From positions 256,361 to 320,360 of the forward strand of contig CP070815.1 in NCBI GenBank assembly GCA_020344215.1: DNA of 64,000 nt, read 5' to 3'. The DNA is from Gemmatimonadota bacterium. GTDB taxonomy: Bacteria > Gemmatimonadota > Gemmatimonadetes > Palauibacterales > KS3-K002. Shown one piece after another: positions 1 through 11,415 of this stretch. Position numbers and translations under genes: made by a program. Position 1 is the first letter of the stretch. Every line of letters starts with the position of its first letter. Below the pieces are notes generated by a model, which had not been told where the DNA came from, did not search any database, and saw only the letters and a list, made by a program, of their open reading frames with translations.

Positions 1-30
1 CGCGGCAACTCCCTGTACCTCGAGCTTCAT
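1..30 (-). CDS. 5' end of an unidentified gene leaving the window
   Basis: An ATG on the minus strand at 30-28 opens a frame that stays open to the window edge (first residues MKLEVQGVAA). It is preceded by a GGGAG-type ribosome binding site about 5 bases upstream. Ten residues are too few to name a family. The gene would be transcribed divergently from msrB. Confidence 0.35.
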   Translation of the reverse strand, partial: MKLEVQGVAA

Positions 31-165
31 CGGATTCTCCCATCAGGTTGGCTGGATGCGCGAAAGCTATGCCGCGGGGGCGCGCCCGCAACTGCTCGCA
101 GCGACGGGTGAAGGACGCCAGCGTGTTAAAGCGAAGACGCCCGGCTACGACAGCCGCCCGCGTCA

Positions 166-192
166 TTGACAGCCTCGTTTTGCAGCGATAAG
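166..192 (+). promoter_or_regulatory. candidate sigma-70 promoter upstream of msrB
   Basis: A consensus TTGACA at 166-171 is followed 15 bases later by GATAAG (187-192); the overlapping ATAAGT and TAAGTG give 16- and 17-base spacing. It lies about 150 bases before msrB. Nothing else is evident in the 31-344 stretch. Confidence 0.35.
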
Positions 193-344
193 TGTCTCCG
201 GAACAATGCGGTGGAAGATCGGTCCGAGACCAGGAGAGCCGGGCGGGATGGTCGGGGCGGGTGGCGGAGCGGGTCATCTTGCCATAGTCACTTCGCTCCG
301 GGGGTGCATCGGCCCTGGCGGCTTCAAGAAGAGTGAGGTCGAGC

Positions 345-746
345 GTGTCCAAGTCGAAGGTCCGTAAGAGCGAAGCTGAGTGGAAGGAGCTCCTGACGCC
401 GGAGCAGTATCGGGTTACCCGCGAGAAGGGCACCGAGCGAGCGTTCAGCGGCGAGTACAACGACTGTAAGGAGAAGGGCACATACCGCTGCGTGTGCTGC
501 GGGAACGCGCTGTTCGAGTCTGAGGCCAGGTACGAGTCGGGCACGGGCTGGCCGAGCTTCTGGCAGCCGGCGTCAGCGGACAGCGTGGTCAGGGAGCCCG
601 ACGATAGCCTCGGCATGCGTCGAACCGAGGTCCTGTGTGCCGCCTGCGACGCCCACCTGGGTCACGTGTTCGAGGACGGGCCCAGACCGACCGGTCAACG
701 CTACTGCATCAACTCGGCGGCGCTGAAGCTCGAGCGGGAGGAGTGA
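345..746 (+). CDS. msrB: peptide-methionine (R)-S-oxide reductase
   Basis: MsrB reduces the R-epimer of methionine sulfoxide in oxidised proteins, using thioredoxin as electron donor. The 133-residue product has the whole single-domain family: two structural zinc pairs (C49/C52 and C98/C101), the TGWPSFW substrate-pocket motif near residues 67-73, and the catalytic cysteine in RYCIN (C121). I chose the GTG at 345 because a GAGGT ribosome binding site sits six bases upstream. A GTG at 333 would add four residues but has no good site. No msrA partner lies next to it. The next gene starts about 160 bases downstream, so it is probably transcribed alone. Identification is firm. Confidence 0.95.
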   Translation: MSKSKVRKSEAEWKELLTPEQYRVTREKGTERAFSGEYNDCKEKGTYRCVCCGNALFESEARYESGTGWPSFWQPASADSVVREPDDSLGMRRTEVLCAACDAHLGHVFEDGPRPTGQRYCINSAALKLEREE

Positions 747-904
747 GTCGAGCTGTGGGCCCCTGTGAATGGACGGGGGGATTCCTTCCGCGTTAGTATG
801 TTAGGGATGACGATCGACCTCGATATAGTCGGCCGCTGCGGGCCGGGGCCAGTTATCGGAGACCGGCCCGGGATCATTAGGGACCTGCTGGGAGGGCGGC
901 TTCG

Positions 905-1429
905 ATGTTGAAGCTCAAGGACCTGATGAACCGTGACGTGGTCGCGGTTTCCCCCGATCTCACCTTGCGAGAGCTGCTCGAGGTTCTCGCGGAACGGGAG
1001 GTGAGCGGTGCCCCGGTCGTGTCGGGCGGCAAGGTCGTAGGGGTGATCTCGACTACGGACATCTTCGACTTCCAGGAGGAGAATGCGGGGCTGTCGTCGC
1101 GCCCGGCCAGCGGCCCGGATGACACGGATGCGCCGGGCAGGAAGCGGGGCGGCACCCCTGAGGGCTGGGATCCGTCCGAGGAGGCTGTGGAGTGGACACG
1201 GGCGACTCGCTCGCGCGATCTGGACGTGTTGGATGAGTGCACGGTGGCCGACGTAATGACCCGCGATGTCTTGAGCCAACCATCGAGCACATCACTGGAG
1301 AGAGCCGCCCGCTACATGCTGGACTCGGGGATCCGCCGCATCCTCGTCATCGACAAGGGCAAACTGCAGGGCATCGTAACCACGACCGACATCGTACGTG
1401 CCGTCGCCGAGGGCATGCTCAAGAGCTGA
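905..1429 (+). CDS. CBS-domain protein
   Basis: This 174-residue cytoplasmic protein is two CBS domains separated by an insertion. The first (about residues 1-60) carries the MNRDVVAVSPDLTLREL opening and VVGVISTTDI. The second (about 112-172) carries VADVMTRDVL and LQGIVTTTDIVRAVAEG. CBS pairs usually bind adenosyl nucleotides and gate a partner enzyme or channel, but here there is no fused effector domain. The roughly 45-residue linker between the domains is acidic and proline/glycine rich. The ATG follows a GGAGG nine bases upstream. It precedes the Lon-like protease gene by 39 bases and may be cotranscribed with it. The ligand is unknown. Confidence 0.85.
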   Translation: MLKLKDLMNRDVVAVSPDLTLRELLEVLAEREVSGAPVVSGGKVVGVISTTDIFDFQEENAGLSSRPASGPDDTDAPGRKRGGTPEGWDPSEEAVEWTRATRSRDLDVLDECTVADVMTRDVLSQPSSTSLERAARYMLDSGIRRILVIDKGKLQGIVTTTDIVRAVAEGMLKS

Positions 1430-1468
1430 ACGCGGCGGCCGTGACCGCGAACTTGAAGGGAGAATCGC

Positions 1469-3970
1469 GTGACCGCCACTGCCCCTACCTCCCTGAAGCC
1501 CGAGCAGCTTCGCAGGGCCTGTGATCCGTCGACACTCGAGTTCGAGACGACAGCCGAGCTGGAGCCGCTGCGAGAGGCGATAGGCCAGGACCTGGCCATG
1601 CGTGCCGTGCAGTTCGGCCTCGAGGTCGAGCACCCGGGCTACAACATTTTCGCTATCGGGCTGCCCGGCTCGGGCCGAGCGACGATGATCCGCCAGCTAC
1701 TCGAGGACCGAGCGAAGGACGAGCCGACGCCCACCGACTGGTGCTACGTGTACAACTTCGACAAGACACGGGAACCCCGCGCTTTGGCCGTACCGGCCGG
1801 TCGTGGCCCGGACTTGCGCGGCGACGTGGAAGGGCTGCTCGAGGAGTTGCAGGAGTCGCTTCCCAGGGTTCTGCAGAGCGACGACGTGCGCAGGGAGCGA
1901 GACGACATCGCCGAGCGCGCGATGGAGATCCAGCGGCAACTGATCGAGGACTTCCAAAAGCAGATCGAGGACGAACGTTACGTCTCGCTCGTCCAGACGC
2001 CGACCGGCTGGGTCGTCGTTCCCGCGTTGGGCAACGAGCCGATCGACGAGAAGCAATTCCAGACCCTGCAAGAAGAGCAGCGCGAGGAGATCCTGGCGCG
2101 CCGGCGCGAGATGGAGAAAAAGTTCGGCGAAGTGCAGCGCAAGGTGCGCGAGACGGAGCGGGACGCGAAGCGGCTGGTCCACGATCTCCAGCAGATGGTT
2201 GCGAAAGCCGAGGTCGAGCACTGCGTAAGGGAGATCAAGGGCCGTTGGGAGTCAGTGGAGGAAGTGACGGCGTATCTGGACCGGTTGGCAAGAGATCTCA
2301 TCGAGAACGCCGAGCAGTTCTCCGACAGCGGCGAAGAATCAGAGTCGAGCCAAGAGGGAGTGCCCATCGAGGAGGACCCTCTGGCCAACTACCGGGTGAA
2401 CGTCATCGTCTGCCATACCCCCGACAGCGGCGCGCCCGTGGTCCAGGAGGAGAGCCCCACCTACCACAATCTCATCGGGCGCATCGAGCACCGCGTGCAG
2501 TTCGGCACCATGATCGCCGACTTCAGCCAGATAACGGCCGGCGCGATCCATCAGGCCAACGGCGGTTACCTGATCCTCGATGCGAACAATGTGTTGCGGC
2601 AGCCTATCGCCTGGATCGCGCTCAAGAACGCGCTGCGAACTCAATCGATACGGCTGGAAGAGATCATCGAGTATACGAGCCTGATCGCAACGACGACGCT
2701 CAAGCCGCAGCCGATCCGGCTGAAGGTCCGGGTCATCCTTCTCGGGGACCCGTACACGTACCACCTACTGCACGCCTACGACGATGACTTCCGCGAGTTG
2801 TTCAAGGTGAAAGCCGACTTCAGTCCCTATATGGAACGGGATATCGAAGCGGAACGCGGCTACGGGGCCTTTATCGCCGCACGCGGCGAGGAGGAGTCGC
2901 TGCCGCCGTTCGACTCTTCGGCGGTCGCCCGGGTGGCGCAGTTCGGGTCACGACTCGCCGGCCACCAGGACCGCCTGTCGACCCAGTTCGGCGCGATCGG
3001 CGATCTCGTCCGCGAGGCCGGGTTCTTTGCCAGGAACGATGGCCGCGTCATCGTGACGCTGGACGATGTTCAGCGGGCGATCCGCGAGCGCGAGGTGCGG
3101 GTCAACCGCCCGGAGCGGGAGCTCCTCAGCCTGATCGAGGAGGACACGCTGACGGTCGACCCCGCGGGAGAGAAGGTCGGCCAGCTGTACGGCCTCGCCG
3201 TGCTCTCCACCGGCGACCATTCGTTCGCCCGGCCGATCAAGGTGGAGGCGAGCAGCTTCATGGGGACGAGCGGCGTGGTCGACATCGAGCGCGAGGTGCG
3301 ATTGGGCGGCCCGATCCACAACAAGGGCGTGCTGGTGCTCTCGGGCTACCTGGGCGACTTGTTCGCGCAGAACCACCCGCTGATCATGTCCGCCACCCTG
3401 TCGTTCGACCAGTTGTACGAGGAAGTGGAGGGCGACAGCGCATCGGCGGCGGAGCTCTACACCCTCATCTCGTCCATCGCGGAAGTGCCGCTGCGCCAGG
3501 GGATCGCCATCACCGGGGCGCTCAACCAGAAGGGCGACATCCAGCCGATCGGTGGTGTAACGACGAAGATCGAGGGCTTCTATCGAGCCTGCAAACGCCG
3601 CGGGCTAACCGGCGAGCAGGGCGTGATCATCCCGACCCGTAACATGCCGAACCTGGTGTTGAACGACGAAGTCGTCGACGCGGTCCGTGATGGCCAGTTC
3701 CACATCTGGCCGATCCGCCAGTTCGAGGAAGGCTGGCCGATCCTCGCCGGCTTGCCGGCCGGCGTGCGCGACGGCGACCGAAAATTCCCAGACGACTCGG
3801 TCTACGGGCGCGCGGCGGCCCGACTGTCGGGCTGGGCGCGCGGCTGGCGCGACTTCGGCAAACCGATCCGCCAGGGGCGCGGCGTCGGGGCCGAGACTGC
3901 GGCCGAGGAAGACGAGCCGGAGAAGCCAGAGCCGCAGGGCGAGCCGGACGAGGACGGCCCGGAGGAGTAG
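1469..3970 (+). CDS. Lon-family (LonB-like) ATP-dependent protease
   Basis: This 833-residue protein belongs to the AAA/S16 peptidase group distinct from classical LonA (COG1067-like). Near the N-terminus GLPGSGRAT (about residues 64-72) is a variant Walker A loop. The middle has a long acidic coiled-coil region. The C-terminal third is the S16 protease with catalytic Ser657 in EGDSAS and Lys700 in GGVTTK. The tail after residue 770 is charged and low-complexity. Such proteins lack the LonA N-terminal substrate domain, and their substrates are poorly known. The start is a GTG with GAAGGGA upstream. Its stop is three bases before the ligA start, which suggests a shared transcript with ligA and polX. 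Confidence 0.9.
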   Translation: MTATAPTSLKPEQLRRACDPSTLEFETTAELEPLREAIGQDLAMRAVQFGLEVEHPGYNIFAIGLPGSGRATMIRQLLEDRAKDEPTPTDWCYVYNFDKTREPRALAVPAGRGPDLRGDVEGLLEELQESLPRVLQSDDVRRERDDIAERAMEIQRQLIEDFQKQIEDERYVSLVQTPTGWVVVPALGNEPIDEKQFQTLQEEQREEILARRREMEKKFGEVQRKVRETERDAKRLVHDLQQMVAKAEVEHCVREIKGRWESVEEVTAYLDRLARDLIENAEQFSDSGEESESSQEGVPIEEDPLANYRVNVIVCHTPDSGAPVVQEESPTYHNLIGRIEHRVQFGTMIADFSQITAGAIHQANGGYLILDANNVLRQPIAWIALKNALRTQSIRLEEIIEYTSLIATTTLKPQPIRLKVRVILLGDPYTYHLLHAYDDDFRELFKVKADFSPYMERDIEAERGYGAFIAARGEEESLPPFDSSAVARVAQFGSRLAGHQDRLSTQFGAIGDLVREAGFFARNDGRVIVTLDDVQRAIREREVRVNRPERELLSLIEEDTLTVDPAGEKVGQLYGLAVLSTGDHSFARPIKVEASSFMGTSGVVDIEREVRLGGPIHNKGVLVLSGYLGDLFAQNHPLIMSATLSFDQLYEEVEGDSASAAELYTLISSIAEVPLRQGIAITGALNQKGDIQPIGGVTTKIEGFYRACKRRGLTGEQGVIIPTRNMPNLVLNDEVVDAVRDGQFHIWPIRQFEEGWPILAGLPAGVRDGDRKFPDDSVYGRAAARLSGWARGWRDFGKPIRQGRGVGAETAAEEDEPEKPEPQGEPDEDGPEE

Positions 3971-5998
<2,028 letters not shown>

Positions 5999-5999
5999 A

Positions 6000-7712
6000 G
6001 TGGAGAACATCGATTACGCCCGGGTCTTCGGGGAGATCGCCGACCTACTGGAGATTCAGGGCGCCAACCCGTTCCGCATCCGTGCTTACCGCAACGGCGC
6101 CCGGACGATCGAGACGCTCTCGCAGCCAATCGAGTCGTTGCTGGCCGACGAGGAGGCTCGGCTCGAGGACCTGCCCGGCATCGGGAAAGACTTGGCCGGC
6201 AAGATCCGCGAGCTTCACGAGACCGGCGAGCTCAATTTCCTGAACGAGCTACGTCGGGAGGTCCCCGCCTCGCTCGTCCAGATCATGCACATCCCCGGTC
6301 TGGGGCCGAAGCGCGCGCGCCAGCTGTGGGACGGGCTCGAGATCACCAGCGTGGAGGAGCTGGAGGAGGCGGCGAAAGCTGGCGCGCTGGAGGAGTTGCC
6401 CGGTTTCGGGCCGACGCTGCAGGAGCGGATCCTCAAGGGCATCGTGGAGCTCAAGGCGCGGGCCGGGCGGTTCAAGCTCGCCGACGCCGACATCTACGTT
6501 CATCCGCTCCTCGAGTACCTGAGGAAGGCCGGAGGGCTGGCGGACCTCGAGGTGGCGGGGAGCTACCGGCGCCGCTGCGAGACGGTGGGCGACATCGACA
6601 TCCTAGCAACGAGCTCGGGCGAATCACCGCTGATGGACCACTTCGTCGCGTACCGAGATGTCCAGGAGGTCCTGGCCAAGGGGCCGACAAAGAGCTCGCT
6701 CCGCCTGAAGGGCGGGCTCCAGGTGGACCTGCGGCTGGTGCCACGCGAGAGCTACGGCGCCGCCATGGCTTACTTCACCGGCTCCAAGGCGCACAACATA
6801 GTGATCCGCGGCATCGGGCGCGAGCGCGGGCTCAAGATCAACGAGTACGGCGTGTTCGAAGGTGAGCGGCTGGTGTGCGGCAGGACGGAAGAGGAGGTCT
6901 ACGCCGCCATCGACCTGCCCTGGGTACCGCCGGAGTTGCGCGAGGACCGCGGTGAGTTCGACGCCGCACGCGCCGGCCGCCTGCCGGAAAGCCTCAGGTT
7001 GGACGACATCCGTGGCGACCTGCAGATGCATACCACTTACAGCGACGGGAGGCAGAGCGCGGCGGAGATGGTCGAGGCCTGCCGGGAGCGCGGCTACGAG
7101 TACATGGCGATCACCGACCACAGCCCGTCGCTGGCGATGACCGGCATCAAGGCGGAGGACTTCGAGAGGCAGTACGCCGAGATCGACGAGTTGCAGGAGA
7201 AACACGACGATATTCGGATTCTCAAATCCTGCGAGGTGGACATCCTGGAGGACGGCTCGCTGGACCTGGGCGACGATATTCTCGCGCTAATGGACTTCGT
7301 CGTGATCGCCGTGCACTCGAAGTTCAACATGAGCCGCGCCGATATGACGCGGCGAATCACGGGCGCCATGCGGCACCCGAAGGTTAACGCGCTCGCCCAC
7401 CCCACCGGCCGGCTCATCAATCGCCGCGAGCCGTACCCCGTGGACGTCGAGGAGTTAGTGAAGGTAGCGTGTGATCAGGGGCTGATGCTGGAGCTCAACG
7501 CTCAGCCCGACCGCCTGGACCTGCGCGACTTCCACCTGCAGATGGCGCGCGAGGCGGGCGTTAAGATCGTGATCAGCACCGATGCACATCGGGCGGCGGA
7601 GCTCGATTACATGCGATACGGCGTCGATCAGGCGCGGCGTGGCTGGCTGGAGAGGGCAGACGTGGGGAATACGTACGCGCTGGAGGAATTCTTGAAGCTG
7701 CTCGAGAAGTGA
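6000..7712 (+). CDS. polX: DNA polymerase X family protein with PHP domain
   Basis: Bacterial PolX fills short gaps in base-excision repair, and the fused PHP domain gives 3'-5' exonuclease and phosphatase activity. The 570-residue protein shows N-terminal helix-hairpin-helix segments (DLPGIGKDLAGKI and IPGLGPKRARQL). A nucleotidyltransferase core follows, with catalytic aspartates in GDIDILAT and in LQVDLRLV. The C-terminal PHP domain has its metal motifs at LQMHTTYSDG, ITDHSPS and ISTDAHR. Length is typical. The GTG start is one base after the ligA stop, so ligase and gap-filling polymerase are produced together, which fits a repair operon. Confidence 0.95.
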   Translation: MENIDYARVFGEIADLLEIQGANPFRIRAYRNGARTIETLSQPIESLLADEEARLEDLPGIGKDLAGKIRELHETGELNFLNELRREVPASLVQIMHIPGLGPKRARQLWDGLEITSVEELEEAAKAGALEELPGFGPTLQERILKGIVELKARAGRFKLADADIYVHPLLEYLRKAGGLADLEVAGSYRRRCETVGDIDILATSSGESPLMDHFVAYRDVQEVLAKGPTKSSLRLKGGLQVDLRLVPRESYGAAMAYFTGSKAHNIVIRGIGRERGLKINEYGVFEGERLVCGRTEEEVYAAIDLPWVPPELREDRGEFDAARAGRLPESLRLDDIRGDLQMHTTYSDGRQSAAEMVEACRERGYEYMAITDHSPSLAMTGIKAEDFERQYAEIDELQEKHDDIRILKSCEVDILEDGSLDLGDDILALMDFVVIAVHSKFNMSRADMTRRITGAMRHPKVNALAHPTGRLINRREPYPVDVEELVKVACDQGLMLELNAQPDRLDLRDFHLQMAREAGVKIVISTDAHRAAELDYMRYGVDQARRGWLERADVGNTYALEEFLKLLEK

Positions 7713-7778
7713 CTTGATAACCGGCTACCAGAAGTTGGATATTGGTGGTTGATCCCACGCATTCGGAGGTGATGTGCC

Positions 7779-8264
7779 ATGTCACTCGCGCCAGAAGTCG
7801 AGAAGCTGCTAAAGGACGAGGGTGTGGACTACGAGGTGATCAAGCACCCCACGGCCTACACGGCAGCGGAGGAGGCAGCGGTTTCCCACATCTCGGGGTA
7901 CGAGTGGGCGAAGACGGTGATCTTCTTCACGGAGAGTGACGAGCCGATCATGGCCGTTTTGCCCGCCTCGTATCACGTGAACGCGGACCTCCTTAAGGAT
8001 CTCGTCGGGTCGAGGAAGCTTCGGCTGGCCGCGGAGTCGGATTTCTCGGGCCTCTACCCGAACTGCGAGCCCGGGGCGATGCCGCCGTTCGGCAACCTTT
8101 ACGGCCAGCGCGTGTTCGTCGACGCGCGGTTGGCGGAAGACGAGCAGATCGTCTTCAACGCCGGCAACCACAGCGAGGCCGTGCGGCTGTGCTACGCCGA
8201 TTTCGAGCGACTCGCGAAGCCGATTGTGGGCAGCTTCGGGGAGGGTTCGGGGAGCGGTCGTTGA
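7779..8264 (+). CDS. YbaK/ProX-type aminoacyl-tRNA deacylase
   Basis: This 161-residue, single-domain cytoplasmic protein resembles the YbaK/EbsC family, whose members hydrolyse mischarged tRNAs such as Cys-tRNAPro or Ala-tRNAPro. Supporting features are the opening HPTAYTAAEEA, the conserved lysine segment EWAKTVIFF, and GNLYGQRVFVD with FNAGNHSEAVRL near the C-terminus. A strong GGAGGTG precedes the ATG. There is no synthetase domain, so it would act in trans. The exact substrate cannot be assigned. The gene follows polX by 66 bases and may be the last of that run, converging on tatA. Confidence 0.85.
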   Translation: MSLAPEVEKLLKDEGVDYEVIKHPTAYTAAEEAAVSHISGYEWAKTVIFFTESDEPIMAVLPASYHVNADLLKDLVGSRKLRLAAESDFSGLYPNCEPGAMPPFGNLYGQRVFVDARLAEDEQIVFNAGNHSEAVRLCYADFERLAKPIVGSFGEGSGSGR

Positions 8265-8328
8265 GCGTAATCTGGAGCGAAACGACCGCCCCGGCGACCG
8301 CGCCCGCGAAGCCTGTGGGTGGCACGCT

Positions 8329-8577
8329 CTAGTTGGTGGTCTCCTCCTGCTTCTGCGACTCGACCGACGATACATCCTGGTCGCCGGAACCGAGCTTCGG
8401 CTCTTCCTCCGAGCTCGTGAGCGACTTCTTGAATTCCCGGATCCCCTTGCCGAGGGACTGACCGATCTCCGGTAGCCGGCGCGCGCCGAACAGGAGCAGG
8501 AAGACGAAGGTGATGAGTATGACCTCCGTCCAACCGAGGTTGCCGATACCGATGGCAGCGACTGCGATGTATTGCAT
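8329..8577 (-). CDS. tatA: Sec-independent protein translocase TatA/E
   Basis: TatA forms the size-adjustable pore of the twin-arginine export system in the inner membrane. The 82-residue protein has the family pattern. A short periplasmic N-terminus leads to a single membrane helix at about residues 15-32 (LGWTEVILITFVFLLLFGA), then the FGARRLPEIGQSLGKGIREF amphipathic helix, and a charged disordered tail. The FGA-R-LPE hinge is diagnostic. TatA and TatE cannot be separated by sequence here. No tatB or tatC gene is adjacent. Confidence 0.95.
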   Translation of the reverse strand: MQYIAVAAIGIGNLGWTEVILITFVFLLLFGARRLPEIGQSLGKGIREFKKSLTSSEEEPKLGSGDQDVSSVESQKQEETTN

Positions 8578-8617
8578 AGAAGACCCTTCTCTCGAGTTAG
8601 TCCGTCTTGCAGCCGCC

Positions 8618-9082
8618 CTAAGCTAGCCCGTACGGCCGCAGTTGGTCACCTAATAGGCGTCTGCGAGCCTCGTCGAGGACGCCCGCCCGCTGGAGCGCCT
8701 CCTCGCCCAGGTCGCCCAGCAGCTCGCGCTCGCGATCCAGTGTCTCGAGGGCTACGTCGTGCGCCGTCTCTTCACCGGTCCAGGCATCCTCGATCACGCG
8801 CCAGCCTACGTCCCGGGCGATACGCTCGAGAACGTAGGCGCTCACCAGGTTGTCATCCAGGTAGCCCGCCGGGCCGAACTCGTCCACCGGCATCGCGTCG
8901 TCGGGGCCGACGTAGTATGCCAGCGCCGCGTTAACCCACGAGCGATGGCGAGTCTGTAGACGCGGATCCTGCGAGAGCACCATGAGCGTTGCGACGAAGA
9001 TCGGAGCCCATCTGACAAACTTGCAGAAGATACCGCGATACTCCCCTACGTTCTCTCGGACTACGTGGGTGAAGTCTCGCAC
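8618..9082 (-). CDS. DUF1232 (YkvA-like) small protein
   Basis: This 154-residue protein carries the DUF1232 signature, seen in LAYYVGPDDAMPVDEF followed by GPAGYLDDNLVSAYVLERI (about residues 74-110). The family is of unknown function and often contains a hydrophobic stretch. Here residues 26-38 (APIFVATLMVLSQ) are only moderately hydrophobic. It lies 40 bases upstream of tatA on the same strand, so the two may be cotranscribed. No catalytic role is suggested. Confidence 0.7.
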   Translation of the reverse strand: MRDFTHVVRENVGEYRGIFCKFVRWAPIFVATLMVLSQDPRLQTRHRSWVNAALAYYVGPDDAMPVDEFGPAGYLDDNLVSAYVLERIARDVGWRVIEDAWTGEETAHDVALETLDRERELLGDLGEEALQRAGVLDEARRRLLGDQLRPYGLA

Positions 9083-9128
9083 CGCTTTCCTCCCTCGTTC
9101 AGCCGTCCGCCCCTACGGACGCCCACCG

Positions 9129-10283
9129 CTAGCGTTCCCCAACGTTCGAGTGCTCACCCTCGAGCCGGTGGGTTATCCGCCAGATACGACCACCGGCCTC
9201 ATCGCTAACATACAGTGCACCGTCCGGGCCCACCAGCGGCACCGCCGGTCGACCCCAGGCACGGCCGCCTGGGGTCAGCCAGCCGCTCACGAAATCCTCG
9301 ACCCCGAGCGGGCGGCCGGCCTCGACCCGCACGCGCACCACCTTGTAGCCCGCCGTCATCGAGCGGTCAGCGCCCGACCCGCCGAGAGCCACGAACGCGT
9401 CGCCGCGGTATTCGGCAGGAAACATGTCACCGCTATAGAAGACTATGCCCTGGGGACCCGAGTGTGCCTGGAAGGCAAGGACGGGAGGCTCGGTGACGTC
9501 GCAACGACGCGAGTCCGCGAACTCGGGATTGGCGAGGCGGTTACCGTAGCAGTAAGGCCACCCGTAGTGGCGACCGCGGCGGATTACGTTGAGCTCGTCC
9601 GGCGGCAGCCGATCGCCCAGCCCACTCCGCCCCACGTCCGTCGCCCATAGCTCGCCCGTCCCCGGATGTAGGGCCAGCCCCGCCGTGGCCCGCAGGCCCT
9701 GCGCCCAGATCTCTTGCGACTCACCGTCGGCGCTGAAGCGGAGGATCGTGGCACGACGGATATCGTCCTCCCGGCAAAGGTCACAGGAAGCAGCGAGCGC
9801 GAGATAGAACGCCTGCCCCGGGGGCTCGAAGAGCAGCGCCCGGGAAGTCGGCCCGTCGGCCGGCAGGGAGTCGACCACCACGGTGAGCTCAGACGCTGAA
9901 TCGGGCTCGCTCGCGTGTATGCGGATGATCCGGGTCATCTCCACGACCCAGAGCTCATCATCGTTCCAGGTGATGGCGATCGGACGGTCGAGGTCCTCAA
10001 TGACCGTCGTCGCGACCTCGGCCCGACCATCCCCACTGGAATCGGCGAGCTGTACCACGCGACCTTCGGCAACCAGCGCCACGTACAGGTGCCCGTCCGG
10101 CCCGAAAGCCATCCCGCGAGGACCGGCTAACCCCTCGGCGTAGATCTCCACCGCGAACCCGTCAGGTACGACGAGTCGCTCACTCTCTTGCGCGCGGGCC
10201 GCGGGCGTCCACGCCGGGCCGGCGAGTGCGATCGCGCAGAGCAGCAGCGAGGTTCGGAACCGGGATCCGTATTTCGCGCGCAC
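9129..10283 (-). CDS. secreted PQQ-type sugar dehydrogenase-like beta-propeller
   Basis: The 384-residue product starts with a signal peptide (RTSLLLCAIALAGPAWTPA, then ARAQ). It continues as a six-bladed propeller of the glucose/sorbosone dehydrogenase family. Blade motifs include LAGPRGMAFGPDGHLYVAL, LALHPGTGELWATDVGR, DELNVIRRGRHYGWPYC and LVGPDGALYVSDEAGGRIWRI. These match membrane-bound or periplasmic oxidoreductases, though many homologues have no proven substrate. I place the start at a GTG (10283) just after the upstream stop (10289-10291). A longer reading into that gene would have no plausible start and would bury the signal peptide. It is probably cotranscribed with the upstream DUF4350-like gene. 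Confidence 0.8.
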   Translation of the reverse strand: MRAKYGSRFRTSLLLCAIALAGPAWTPAARAQESERLVVPDGFAVEIYAEGLAGPRGMAFGPDGHLYVALVAEGRVVQLADSSGDGRAEVATTVIEDLDRPIAITWNDDELWVVEMTRIIRIHASEPDSASELTVVVDSLPADGPTSRALLFEPPGQAFYLALAASCDLCREDDIRRATILRFSADGESQEIWAQGLRATAGLALHPGTGELWATDVGRSGLGDRLPPDELNVIRRGRHYGWPYCYGNRLANPEFADSRRCDVTEPPVLAFQAHSGPQGIVFYSGDMFPAEYRGDAFVALGGSGADRSMTAGYKVVRVRVEAGRPLGVEDFVSGWLTPGGRAWGRPAVPLVGPDGALYVSDEAGGRIWRITHRLEGEHSNVGER

Positions 10284-10288
10284 TTTCG

Positions 10289-11236
10289 CTACCCGCCGCC
10301 GGTCGTTCCAACGTCGTCGAGTAGGCCGGATAGCCAGTGCACGACGTTCAGGAGGAACTGCGGATTCTGGGCGGCCATCGGCGAGTTCATCCCAAAGGCC
10401 GAGTCTTCCTGGCCTCCCGCTCGCTGAGCGCTGAACATCGCCGCCTCGCCGAAGACGGCAACGCGGCCCCGCCCGTATCGTAGCACGGCGCCTTGAAGCA
10501 TACCGGAGGCGCTCAGACGGGGCGTTCGCTCGGAGAACTCCCACGCCACTTCCGGCAACAGCAGCACGGTGCGGGATCCGAGCACCAACAGGGGCTCGAG
10601 CTGCGACTCGCAGCGGAATCCCTGGCCGGTGAAGGTGGCGACCGAATCGACGCGCTCCTCTGGAAACCGGCCTCGGACGATGGGGTGCTCGGCGAGCGAG
10701 TTGTCGGCGCGGCGGAAGACGAGTATCGACTCGCGCTCATCACGGTCGAAGACGAAACCGTTACCGAAGAGGATACCGAAAGCCGCTGCAAGCTCCTCGG
10801 CGGCGCCGGGCATCGGCATATGGTCCGCGATCAGGAAGAGCGCTCCGCCCTCGGCCACCCAGTCACGCACCGCCGTTATCTCGGCGGAGTCGAAGGCGGA
10901 GGCCGTCGGCAAGGACCAGTCCTCGACGTTCTCTTCGCCGAGCGCGTTCGAGATGACCAGGATGTCCGCTTCCACCAGAGCCGCGCGAGCGAAGCGTGTG
11001 CGCGACGGTTCGACCACGTACCCGTCACGGCGGAGGAGTTGGGCAAACGGCAGGTAACGCCCACCGGCCGTGTGGAAGTTGTGATGCGCCTCATCGATCA
11101 GGACCGTGGGCCCGGCAGCAGGCGGATAGGCGGGCGACATGATCTCGGGATTGAATGAGGTGTCGGCGACTTGCTGGGCGACGGCGTCGGCCAGCAGAGC
11201 GAGGTGCAACAGTAGGGTGCAGACAAGCACGCGCAT
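10289..11236 (-). CDS. secreted DUF4350-like (GATase-fold) protein
   Basis: This 315-residue protein has an N-terminal signal peptide (LVCTLLLHLALLADAVAQ). A Rossmann-like domain follows, resembling DUF4350/glutamine-amidotransferase-fold proteins: VLIDEAHHNFHTAGGRY, ADILVISNALGEENVE, VRDWVAEGGALFLIADH and GRVAVFGEAAMFSAQ. Proteins of this kind bind rather than hydrolyse in most cases, and no catalytic cysteine is visible in an elbow position. It lies directly upstream of the propeller protein with no gap. It is divergent from the S9 peptidase gene, with 179 bases between them. Function is unknown. Confidence 0.65.
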   Translation of the reverse strand: MRVLVCTLLLHLALLADAVAQQVADTSFNPEIMSPAYPPAAGPTVLIDEAHHNFHTAGGRYLPFAQLLRRDGYVVEPSRTRFARAALVEADILVISNALGEENVEDWSLPTASAFDSAEITAVRDWVAEGGALFLIADHMPMPGAAEELAAAFGILFGNGFVFDRDERESILVFRRADNSLAEHPIVRGRFPEERVDSVATFTGQGFRCESQLEPLLVLGSRTVLLLPEVAWEFSERTPRLSASGMLQGAVLRYGRGRVAVFGEAAMFSAQRAGGQEDSAFGMNSPMAAQNPQFLLNVVHWLSGLLDDVGTTGGG

Positions 11237-11415
11237 AATCGGCCTCCGAAGAGTGCGAGGTGTCGAGGCGATCCACTAATATGAGCGGCGCGAAGCATCG
11301 AGCGCCATACAGTGCCGCGAGCGAGCCGCCGCCGCATGCCATTGCGGCGGGGCGGCCCGGACCGCAACATCGTATCCGGCCCCGACTCTCACAGAACGCC
11401 GCAGGAGGTCTCCCG

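Noticed and set aside
10284..10544. 87-codon extension of the sugar-dehydrogenase-like gene
   Set aside because: Would overlap the upstream gene in another frame and hide a clear signal peptide.
11260..11415. 52-codon N-terminal extension of the S9 peptidase
   Set aside because: Buries the signal peptide and bypasses an excellent AGGAGG-ATG; treated as leader sequence.
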